From CAYLLT01 sp964548565 (GTDB taxonomy: Bacteria > Planctomycetota > Phycisphaerae > UBA1845 > PWPN01), in assembly GCA_964548565.1 (NCBI GenBank), contig CAZJTF010000026.1, positions 1 to 31,221 on the forward strand: a DNA stretch of 31,221 bases. The letters are read 5' to 3'. The notes beneath the pieces are model-generated. The model was not told where the DNA came from, did no database searches, and was given only the letters and a program-made list of their open reading frames with translations. Shown piece by piece: positions 25,739-31,221 of the stretch (the first letter of the stretch is position 1; each line of letters starts with the position of its first letter). Made by a program: the position numbers and the translations under genes.

Positions 25739-25767
25739 TTGACCAACTCCCGCGGGCCCGCTACAGT
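25739..25767 (+). promoter_or_regulatory. Sigma-70-type promoter of tRNA-Arg
   Basis: TTGACC (-35, 25739-25744), a 17-bp spacer, and TACAGT (-10, 25762-25767). Transcription would begin about 25774, 38 nt before the mature tRNA. Spacing is ideal and both hexamers are close to consensus. Confidence 0.7.
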
Positions 25768-25775
25768 GGCATGGT

Positions 25776-25806
25776 GACCGTCCGGGCGGGGAACCCCCGG
25801 GCGGTC
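25776..25806 (+). repeat. Hairpin in the tRNA-Arg 5' leader
   Basis: Arms 25776-25786 and 25796-25806 pair over 11 positions (one G-U) around a 9-nt loop. It covers almost the entire predicted leader between the promoter start site and the tRNA, so it may guide 5' processing of the precursor. Confidence 0.5.
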
Positions 25807-25811
25807 GCGCG

Positions 25812-25885
25812 GTTCCCCTAGCTCAATTGGATAGAGCGCCAGCCTCCGGAGCTGGAGGTTACAGGTTCGAGCCCTGTGGGGAACG
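25812..25885 (+). tRNA. tRNA-Arg (anticodon CCG)
   Basis: A complete cloverleaf. The acceptor stem is GTTCCCC with GGGGAAC, the D stem GCTC with GAGC, the anticodon stem CCAGC with GCTGG around the loop CTCCGGA (anticodon CCG, reading CGG), and the T stem ACAGG with CCTGT around TTCGAGC. The discriminator base is G and CCA is not encoded. The integrase gene begins 118 bp downstream in the same direction, so the 3' half of this tRNA is the likely attachment site of the element. Confidence 0.96.
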
Positions 25886-25896
25886 TGACAGTTAAA

Positions 25897-25923
25897 TAAC
25901 GCTGACGCAAGCATTTAGCGTTA
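25897..25923. repeat. Inverted repeat next to the tRNA 3' end
   Basis: TAACGCT (25897-25903) and AGCGTTA (25917-25923) are exact inverted copies separated by 13 nt. It starts 12 bp beyond the tRNA. The position suits an integrase or excisionase binding site flanking an attL core, or an operator for the integrase. Confidence 0.45.
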
Positions 25924-25964
25924 CCTACCCGCGTGCGGTAGTGCGGCGAAACCACCCGAGTTAG

Positions 25965-25980
25965 CCGGTCATTTGACCGG
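25965..25980. promoter_or_regulatory. Palindrome before the integrase ribosome binding site
   Basis: CCGGTCA-TT-TGACCGG is a perfect 7-bp inverted repeat ending 8 nt before the integrase Shine-Dalgarno (AAGGAGG, 25989-25995). It could be an operator or an RNA hairpin limiting integrase expression. Confidence 0.45.
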
Positions 25981-26003
25981 ATAATTCCAAGGAGGCCCGC
26001 GCT

Positions 26004-27239
26004 ATGGCACGACCCAAGAGTCTGAACCCCCCGAAATACCGTCGTCACCGCTCCACCGGCCGCGCCGTCGTCACCATCGACGGGCGGGACATCTACCTTG
26101 GCGTTCACGGCTCGCCGGAAAGCCGCGCCGAGTACGACCGGATCATCAGCGAATGGCTCCTGGCTGGCCGGAAGCTCCCAGATCCGGAGCCTTCCCGGCC
26201 GTCTTCGTCGGAGCTCACCGTCGTTGAACTGGTGGACAAGTTCCTGGACCACGCCGCCGTGTACTACGCCGGGAGCCGGGAGTACCTGAACCTCTTGGAC
26301 GCCCTCATCCCCGTCACGAAGATGTTCGGCCGGATCGGCGTATCCCAGTTCGGTCCGGTGGCCCTCGCGGAAGTGCGCCAGGCGATGGTTGAGGGCAGGC
26401 ATCAGTTCAAGGATCATCCGGAGAGCGACGGCAGGCCGAAGGAGCCCACCCCTCTGGCTCGCACCACGATCAACGCGCGGGTTAACCGTATCCGCCGTGC
26501 CTTCAAGTGGGGCGTGAGCCGTCAGCTTGTCCCCGCGGCCGTGCTGACCGCACTCCAGTCTCTTGAGCCCCTGCGCTTCGGACGCAGTCTGGCAAAGGAA
26601 ACCGACCCCGTCCGGCCGGTCTCGGACGACATCGTTGACGCAACCGTGGCTCACCTTCGACAGCCGATTTCCGATATGGTCCGCCTGCAGCGCATCACCG
26701 GAATGCGGAGCGGGGAACTGGTGATCATGCGGACAATCGACATCGACCGGACGGGCAAGGTGTGGACGTACCGGCCCGCCAGACACAAGACGCTCCACCG
26801 TGGCCATGAACGGATCGTCTGGCTGGGACCGCAGGCGCAACGCATACTGGAGCCGTACCTTCGGACGGACCTGGAGGCCTATCTGTTCTCCCCGGCGGAC
26901 GCGGCGGAACGGCAGAAGCAGGAAAAACGGGCATCCAGCAAGGCGCCCCTCACAGAAGAACAGCGGAAACGACGGCGGAAGAAACGACCCCGCAAGCGCC
27001 CTGGCCAGCGGTATACGGTCGAAAGCTACCGGCGCGCCATCAAGTACGCGTGCGACCGCGCGGGACTCCCCCGATGGCATCCACACCAGTTACGCCACTC
27101 CGCGGCAACGCGGTTACGCCGGGAGTTCGGCCTGGAAGCGGCCCGGACGATCCTTGGCCAGAAAACTCTGGAAGCGACTCAGATCTACGCCGAGCAGGAC
27201 GCCGCCAAGGCACAAGAGGTAATGTCGCGGGTCGGATGA
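26004..27239 (+). CDS. int: Tyrosine recombinase/integrase
   Basis: A 411-aa site-specific recombinase of the phage-integrase family. A perfect AAGGAGG lies 8 nt before ATG 26004. Residues ~1-60 form a small beta-rich arm-binding-like region (AVVTIDGRDIYLGVHGSPES), then a SAM-like core-binding helical domain (~70-190). The catalytic domain shows R235 in RITGMRSGELV, H361 and R364 in HPHQLRHSAATRL, and the nucleophile Y395 in QIYAEQD. A Lys/Arg-rich insertion (~300-340, including KRRRKKRPRKRP) may contact DNA. It probably integrates the element into the adjacent tRNA-Arg gene. No recognised coding partner overlaps it. Confidence 0.95.
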   Translation: MARPKSLNPPKYRRHRSTGRAVVTIDGRDIYLGVHGSPESRAEYDRIISEWLLAGRKLPDPEPSRPSSSELTVVELVDKFLDHAAVYYAGSREYLNLLDALIPVTKMFGRIGVSQFGPVALAEVRQAMVEGRHQFKDHPESDGRPKEPTPLARTTINARVNRIRRAFKWGVSRQLVPAAVLTALQSLEPLRFGRSLAKETDPVRPVSDDIVDATVAHLRQPISDMVRLQRITGMRSGELVIMRTIDIDRTGKVWTYRPARHKTLHRGHERIVWLGPQAQRILEPYLRTDLEAYLFSPADAAERQKQEKRASSKAPLTEEQRKRRRKKRPRKRPGQRYTVESYRRAIKYACDRAGLPRWHPHQLRHSAATRLRREFGLEAARTILGQKTLEATQIYAEQDAAKAQEVMSRVG

Positions 27240-27241
27240 GC

Positions 27242-27247
27242 TATAAT
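27242..27247 (+). promoter_or_regulatory. Consensus -10 box upstream of the island regulator
   Basis: TATAAT lies 3 bp after the integrase stop and ~128 bp before the regulator start. There is no recognisable -35 at 16-18 bp, so it would need an activator or an extended element. Confidence 0.35.
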
Positions 27248-27319
27248 CGTAATGCCGGGTGACGCTTCCATCGACGGGTGGACGCGTCTGAAATGGGCGG
27301 ATGGCTGCTCCGGGTTCCT

Positions 27320-27372
27320 TCACCTGTTACCGGGGCGCCATCCGTCCGGCCCGGCGGTTTTTGAACAGGTGA
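27320..27372 (+). promoter_or_regulatory. RNA pairing that would mask the regulator's ribosome binding site
   Basis: TCACCTGTT (27320-27328) is the exact complement of AACAGGTGA (27364-27372), which contains the AGGTGA Shine-Dalgarno of the gene at 27376. Between the arms is a CCGGG/CCCGG stem (27330-27334 with 27350-27354) followed by CGG and TTTTT, resembling a terminator. It may be the integrase terminator, or a leader with attenuation and translational masking. Confidence 0.4.
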
Positions 27373-27375
27373 CAC

Positions 27376-28353
27376 ATGAATTTCAGCGCACTCCCCGAAC
27401 GGATCGAAGTCTTCGCCGCGGCCGTCGAAACCTTCCTGGCTGGCGATCTGCGCGCCAAGTCTCGTGTCGTGAAGGCGGGCCGCACGCTGGTGGAGGACCT
27501 GGAGCGCACGGGCCTGCATCCTGAAGCTGCCCGCGTAAAGCGGTTCAGTGAACTGGTGCAGAGCGTCAGGGATCCTGCTGATGCAGCCTCCGGATGGATC
27601 GGTGGTGGTGGCTGTAAGTTCTACGTGCTCGCCCTGCGGCCGGAGAAGCTGTCGGCAAAGAGAGAATCATGGCCGGAGCTGTCCCGGCGGGTGAACGGCC
27701 TGATCGAACACCTGGAGAGCGAACACCCGCACGTCGAAACGATCATTGAACTGGCGGAAGATGCACTGAACGCCGCTCGCGACCTGGAAGCCTGCATCGT
27801 CGCCGTGGAGGAACCGAGGGGCACTCTGCATCTGTGCGGCGCCCTGACCGAAGCCGATAAGGCCGAAATGGACATATTGCGGCCGCTCATCGGGGAATTG
27901 CGGCGGATCGTGGCCAAGGCACGTGACGAGCGAATCGATCCGCTCGCCGAGGCCGGACGGCTGAACGACCTGATCGGCTGGCGGGCGCATCCGGGCACCG
28001 CCAGTGCGAGCCAGGAACGGACTGCGAAAGGTCCGGTGCTTGCGCCACGGGGGGCGGACTCCGATGTGCCGCCGGACAGACTTGAGGAACCTAATCTATT
28101 GGTTTGGAGAGGCACAATCCATACCCTCACCCCCTCACAGTGGCGCCTCCTCCAGTTCATGTGGTCGCGCACGTCGGCACCCATCGAAGACGCAAAGGAC
28201 GCCGTCTGGGGCCACGACAACGGCAGAAGGGATGGGGCGCTAAGAACGCTCATCTCCCGGCTGAATACCAGGATCTCCGAGGTCGGTGCCATTGAGGCGT
28301 TCGAACTCGCCGTATCCGATGAACGTGTCATAAACCGAGCACGCGCGAGATGA
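27376..28353 (+). CDS. Island protein with C-terminal OmpR/PhoB-like winged-helix domain
   Basis: A 325-aa protein starting 4 nt after AGGTGA (27367-27372). Residues ~1-215 are mainly helical (AAAVETFLAGDLRAKSR, IIELAEDALNAARDLEAC, LRRIVAKARDERIDPLAE) and match no family I recognise. After a polar linker, residues ~238-325 read like a Trans_reg_C winged helix: LTPSQWRLLQFMWSRTSA, IEDAKDAVWGHDNG and LRTLISRLNTRISEV. There is no phosphoreceiver domain, so it is not a standard response regulator. It precedes the iteron array and replication genes, so control of those genes is an attractive inference. Nothing in the sequence shows which sites it binds. Confidence 0.75.
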   Translation: MNFSALPERIEVFAAAVETFLAGDLRAKSRVVKAGRTLVEDLERTGLHPEAARVKRFSELVQSVRDPADAASGWIGGGGCKFYVLALRPEKLSAKRESWPELSRRVNGLIEHLESEHPHVETIIELAEDALNAARDLEACIVAVEEPRGTLHLCGALTEADKAEMDILRPLIGELRRIVAKARDERIDPLAEAGRLNDLIGWRAHPGTASASQERTAKGPVLAPRGADSDVPPDRLEEPNLLVWRGTIHTLTPSQWRLLQFMWSRTSAPIEDAKDAVWGHDNGRRDGALRTLISRLNTRISEVGAIEAFELAVSDERVINRARAR

Positions 28354-28477
28354 CTGCCCATCTCCTGTGGACTTAAAGAGATCGAATCGCTACACGCCTC
28401 GCTTCACGCCCACGTACACCGCGGCGGTCGGTGCCCCCTTTTTTGCCCGCTTTGGCTTCTGATCTCGCGGCGAATCC

Positions 28478-28529
28478 TGTTACATAGCTGTTACATAAAC
28501 GTTACAGCCAATGTAACTGCCGTGTAACA
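28478..28529. repeat. Iteron array: five 8-bp repeats at exact 11-bp spacing
   Basis: Units start at 28478 (TGTTACAT), 28489 (TGTTACAT), 28500 (CGTTACAG), 28511 (ATGTAACT, inverted) and 28522 (GTGTAACA, inverted), each 11 bp from the last with 3-bp spacers. Three point one way and two the other. The spacing is about one helical turn, so bound proteins would line up on one DNA face. It lies 63 bp before the DUF1580 gene and the primase-helicase. It could be a replication origin iteron set or a multi-site operator. The rest of 28354-28591 shows no gene. Confidence 0.85.
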
Positions 28530-28591
28530 GCCCGGTTGCTAGGCTTTGTCCTTTGGTATTCGGATTTACTCTGATTTGCGTGAGGACAAAG

Positions 28592-28915
28592 ATGGCAATC
28601 GACATTCACACTGAAAATGTGGCCCCCCTCTCCCGCGCGGCGCGATGGGTCCCGCCCGTGCGGGACCGGCATGTCCATCCGGCGACACTTTGGCGTTGGG
28701 CCCACCGCGGCCTTCGGGGAATTCGCCTGGAGGTCGTTAAGGTCGGGGGCAGTACATGTACCTCTAAAGAGGCCCTTGCCCGTTTTTTCGCTCGCTTGAG
28801 CGGCGACCTTGAGGAGCCAACGGGCCCCGTTCACCGGATTGATGGCCACCGCGAGATTCAGGTCAGGGCTGCTGAGGCGAAGATGGTCGCGCGGGCTGAG
28901 GGGGTGCGGGCATGA
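28592..28915 (+). CDS. DUF1580-type small DNA-binding (excisionase-like) protein
   Basis: A 107-aa protein. ATG 28592 has GAGGA 5 nt upstream; a TTG 39 nt earlier in frame is rejected. The core matches the DUF1580 pattern known from planctomycetes: APLSRAARWVPPVRDRHVHP, TLWRWAHRGLRGIRLEVVKV, GGSTCTSKEALARFFARL. It is similar in layout to MerR/excisionase-type winged helices, where the first helix-turn-helix reads a site. The C-terminal ~40 residues are variable. The stop overlaps the primase-helicase start by 4 nt. A role as excisionase or replication and transcription regulator of the island is inferred. The iterons lie 63 bp upstream and could be its own operator. Confidence 0.85.
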   Translation: MAIDIHTENVAPLSRAARWVPPVRDRHVHPATLWRWAHRGLRGIRLEVVKVGGSTCTSKEALARFFARLSGDLEEPTGPVHRIDGHREIQVRAAEAKMVARAEGVRA

Positions 28916-31182
28916 CACTTCCAGAAGTATTACGTGGTCGACACCAGTGGGTTCGCTGGCGCATCGAGTCGACGGAACCGGGACGCGCGCCTACGAAAAT
29001 TCCCTACGACTGCAACGGCGGACGGCGGGCCAGCAGTGTTGATTCCACGACTTGGGGCTCATTCAGCGATGCCGTTGCCGCCCTTGCGAAGGCGCCCGGC
29101 GATTTCGATGGAATCGGCTTCGTGTTTACGGCCGATGACGACCTGTGCGGCGTCGACCTGGACGGTTGCCTTGCTGACGGAGAGCTCAAGCCCGAAGCCG
29201 CGGAGATCGTGCGACGATTCGACACGTACACAGAGGTGTCTCCCTCCGGGACGGGTGTTAAATTGTTCTTGTGCGGCAGGCTTCCGGCGGGATGCGGGCA
29301 CAAGCGGCCCGCCCGGACGTTCGCGCACGTCGAGGCGTACGACCGGGGGCGGTATTTCACCGTGACGGGACGGCGCCTGGAGGGGACACCCACCGAGGTC
29401 CAGCCAAGGCAGGAAGCTCTCGACTGGCTCGTCGCCACTTATCTCGCGCCTCGAGCGAAGGCCGCGCCGCCTGCGAATTTAGCGCCTAATGCTTCTGGCG
29501 ACCGCGTCCAGCGGTGCCGCGCATACCTTGCAAAATGCCCAGACGCGATCAGCGGCCAGGGGGGGCACGACGCGACTTTCCGCGCGGCGTGCGAGTGTTT
29601 CCGGTTCGGCCTGTCGGACGCGGAGGCGGCAGAGGTTATGGCCTGGTATAACCAGTCAAAGTGTTCCCCGCCGTGGAGCGAGCGCGAGTTGACACACAAG
29701 TTGGAATCGGCCCGAAGGAACGTAGAGCAGGCAGGCGAGTTCGGCTCACGGGCCACGGCGACGGATATCCGGGCGCCCCGGCCGCGTTCGGCTCCGAGTG
29801 CCGCCTCAACGGATCGCGCCGACGTTTCGCGGATGCCCACCGACATCGGCAACGCCGCGCGGTTTGTCGAACAGCACGGGCAAAGTGTCCGCTATTCGTT
29901 TACTTCTGCATGCTGGTACGTGTGGGATGGCAGGCGATGGGGCCGAGACGCCAGCGGGAGGGTTGTGGAGTTGGCGAAACGGACCGCGTTGCGCATCTTC
30001 GACGAGGCCCGTGACGCAGAGTCCGAAGGGCGGCGGGAGGAGCTCGCCAAGCACGCGATCCGGTCCCAGAAAAGAGAGCGTCTCGCGGCGATGATCGACC
30101 TGGCCCGCCCGGATGTGGCCGTCACCTCCGGACAACTCGACGCGTCTCCCTGGCTCTTCAACTGCCTGAACGGAACGGTTGACCTGCAGACGGGCGAACT
30201 CCGGCCGCACGACCCTGCCGACCTCATCACGCGGCTCGCCCCGGTGGAGTACGACCCGGATGCGCGTCACCCGGCGTGGGAGCGGCTGCTCAACGATGCA
30301 ACGGGCGGTAATGCAGAGGTTCTTGCCTTTCTACGGAGGGCCGTGGGCTACTCGCTTACCGGCGACGTTTCAGAGGAGGTACTTTTTTTCATTCATGGGC
30401 CGGGGGCGGCGGGGAAATCGACTTTCCTCGAAGCCATCAAGGCCACTATGGGCGAATATTCCCTCACGGCGGACTTCGACACTTTCCTTGAACGCAACGG
30501 TGCGAACGGACCCCGTAACGACATTGCCAGGCTGGACGGCGCGCGGTTCGTTACCAGCGTCGAGGTGAGTGACGGGCGGCACCTGGCGCAGGGGCTGGTG
30601 AAGATGTTGACGGGCGGCGACCGCATTTCGGCCCGTCTGCTCTACCGGGAGGCGGTGGAGTTTACCCCTTCGTTTAAATTGTGGCTCGCGGCGAACCACG
30701 CTCCTCGCGTCGATGATCGCGATGATGCGCTCTGGCGCCGCATCATCCGAATCCCCTTCGACCGGGCGGTCCCCAAAGAGAAGCGCGATCCCAGCATCAA
30801 GGCGACGTTGACGAGCGACCCTGCGGCCCGGGCGGCGGTCCTGGCTTGGGCGGTGGCCGGATGCTTGGAATGGCAGGCGCTTCGCCTCCAGGTTCCCGTT
30901 GTGCTCGAGCAGGCCACGGAGGAGTACAGGGCGGACCAAGATCCGCTGCGTGAGTTCTTCTCCCAGGCGTGCGTGTTCGGCGCCGGGTACCAGGCGACCG
31001 CTGCGGAACTTCGGAGGGCTTACCTCCGGTACGCACACAATGTCGGCCTTCGCAATCTGCTCTCCCCGAAGGCGTTCGCTGAACGGCTGAAGGATCGGGG
31101 CTGCGTTAATGGCCATGAACGACGGGGAGCCGTTTGGACCGGAATCGGCCTCCTTAACTGTATCGAAGACGGGGCGATGTGA
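28912..31182 (+). CDS. Primase-polymerase/SF3 (D5-type) helicase fusion, replication protein of the element
   Basis: A 756-aa multidomain protein starting in a 4-nt ATGA overlap. Residues ~1-180 resemble the archaeo-eukaryotic primase-like polymerase of phage NrS-1: QWVRWRIES near the start, D82 and D84 in CGVDLDG, YTEVSPSGTGVKLFLCG, and DRGRYFTVTG. Residues ~200-265 form a PriCT-like helical domain (DAEAAEVMAWYNQSK). After a linker, a D5_N-type region (~300-470; SPWLFNCLNGTVDLQTGEL) leads to the SF3 helicase: Walker A GPGAAGKSTFLEAI (K502) and motif C-type LWLAANHAPRVDDRDDALW. It should prime and unwind DNA for element replication, much as P4 alpha does. The stop is 39 bp from the window edge. 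Confidence 0.93.
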   Translation: MTLPEVLRGRHQWVRWRIESTEPGRAPTKIPYDCNGGRRASSVDSTTWGSFSDAVAALAKAPGDFDGIGFVFTADDDLCGVDLDGCLADGELKPEAAEIVRRFDTYTEVSPSGTGVKLFLCGRLPAGCGHKRPARTFAHVEAYDRGRYFTVTGRRLEGTPTEVQPRQEALDWLVATYLAPRAKAAPPANLAPNASGDRVQRCRAYLAKCPDAISGQGGHDATFRAACECFRFGLSDAEAAEVMAWYNQSKCSPPWSERELTHKLESARRNVEQAGEFGSRATATDIRAPRPRSAPSAASTDRADVSRMPTDIGNAARFVEQHGQSVRYSFTSACWYVWDGRRWGRDASGRVVELAKRTALRIFDEARDAESEGRREELAKHAIRSQKRERLAAMIDLARPDVAVTSGQLDASPWLFNCLNGTVDLQTGELRPHDPADLITRLAPVEYDPDARHPAWERLLNDATGGNAEVLAFLRRAVGYSLTGDVSEEVLFFIHGPGAAGKSTFLEAIKATMGEYSLTADFDTFLERNGANGPRNDIARLDGARFVTSVEVSDGRHLAQGLVKMLTGGDRISARLLYREAVEFTPSFKLWLAANHAPRVDDRDDALWRRIIRIPFDRAVPKEKRDPSIKATLTSDPAARAAVLAWAVAGCLEWQALRLQVPVVLEQATEEYRADQDPLREFFSQACVFGAGYQATAAELRRAYLRYAHNVGLRNLLSPKAFAERLKDRGCVNGHERRGAVWTGIGLLNCIEDGAM

Positions 31183-31204
31183 CGGTTGTGATGGATGTGA
31201 CGGG
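31178..31204. repeat. Three tandem 9-bp repeats at the end of the primase-helicase gene
   Basis: TGTGACGGT, TGTGATGGA and TGTGACGGG follow head to tail; the first contains the gene's stop codon. An ATG at 31191 inside the array could open a next gene, but only ten codons are visible before the window ends, so none is called. More copies may lie beyond the edge. Confidence 0.6.
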
Positions 31205-31221
31205 ACTTTTGAAAAGTACCC

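Larger units (their letters stand above)
25886..31221 (+). mobile_element. Left part of an integrated satellite-like/integrative element at tRNA-Arg
   Basis: All genes after the tRNA point right and belong to mobile-element families: tyrosine integrase, winged-helix-like regulator, DUF1580 protein, primase-helicase. An iteron array sits before the last two. The left boundary is placed at the tRNA 3' end by analogy with other tRNA-integrating elements. The right end, with the expected repeat of the tRNA tail, is not in the window. No capsid, tail, conjugation or restriction gene is visible in the part seen. P4-like satellite, integrative replicating element, or prophage left arm remain possible. 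Confidence 0.75.

Noticed and set aside
24330..25742. A 470-codon plus-strand open frame
   Set aside because: It is antisense to dihydropyrimidinase, which has a full metal-binding set.
25818..27086. A 422-codon minus-strand open frame covering the tRNA and integrase
   Set aside because: It runs antisense through the tRNA and the catalytic integrase; no family resemblance.
27320..27372. P4-type iterons, because AACAGGTGA resembles the P4 alpha-binding nonamer
   Set aside because: Only one inverted pair exists, the order of bases differs from the P4 site, and one arm is explained as a ribosome binding site.
28478..28529. CRISPR array
   Set aside because: Units are 8 bp with 3-bp spacers and switch orientation; this is an iteron or operator pattern. 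No CRISPR-type repeats or cas genes were seen anywhere in the window.
31191..31221. Start of a further gene at the right edge
   Set aside because: Only ten codons are visible, there is no Shine-Dalgarno, and the ATG lies inside a tandem repeat.

Overview
The window is GC-rich and looks like a planctomycete chromosome, most plausibly class Phycisphaerae. This is an inference from gene content: PEP-CTERM exported proteins with an exosortase, several dockerin-like secreted proteins, an FG-GAP/VCBS protein with a non-PEP C-terminal tail, a membrane protein with the planctomycete-style zinc ribbon CPNCGYDLRG, and a DUF1580 protein. No rRNA or taxonomic marker is present to confirm it.

Layout. (1) 1-4212, minus strand: four exported surface proteins. 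Two are tandem paralogues (one partial at the left edge, one with a complete PEP-CTERM tail), followed by two proteins that share a C-terminal module ending in dockerin-like repeats and carry cohesin-like N-terminal regions. (2) 4213-8249: a 680-bp gap, then anmK (cell-wall recycling) with an apparent one-base frameshift in its first conserved motif, divergent from a secreted glycosidase-like protein with discoidin, PKD and dockerin modules. (3) 8256-13210, minus strand: a compact polysaccharide-export and protein-sorting locus of Wza-like lipoprotein, exosortase and Wzc-like tyrosine autokinase. The exosortase probably processes the PEP-CTERM protein(s) of region 1. (4) 13559-15286: a HAD phosphatase and an ATP-grasp ligase as an apparent operon. 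(5) 15597-25613: mostly housekeeping or species-specific genes, including a small coiled-coil protein, purC, an exported SH3-like protein, a 2-hydroxyacid dehydrogenase with a coupled small gene, a seven-repeat FG-GAP propeller protein, an HD phosphohydrolase, a zinc-ribbon membrane protein, an exported hydroxypyruvate-isomerase-like protein and a dihydropyrimidinase.

(6) 25812-31221: a tRNA-Arg(CCG) gene followed by the left end of an integrated element that runs off the window. It reads tyrosine integrase, winged-helix-like regulator, an array of five 8-bp repeats at exact 11-bp spacing, a DUF1580 excisionase-like protein, and a 756-aa primase-polymerase/SF3 helicase overlapping it by 4 bp. 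Integrase, small DNA-binding protein, iterons and self-contained primase-helicase beside a tRNA is the layout of P4-type satellites and integrative replicating elements. This is the best candidate in the window for a poorly described system.

Other points for a second look are two divergent genes with leaderless-type promoters (a -10 box exactly 6 nt before ATG), an RNA pairing that would hide the ribosome binding site of the island regulator, and possible cohesin and dockerin modules within single proteins.
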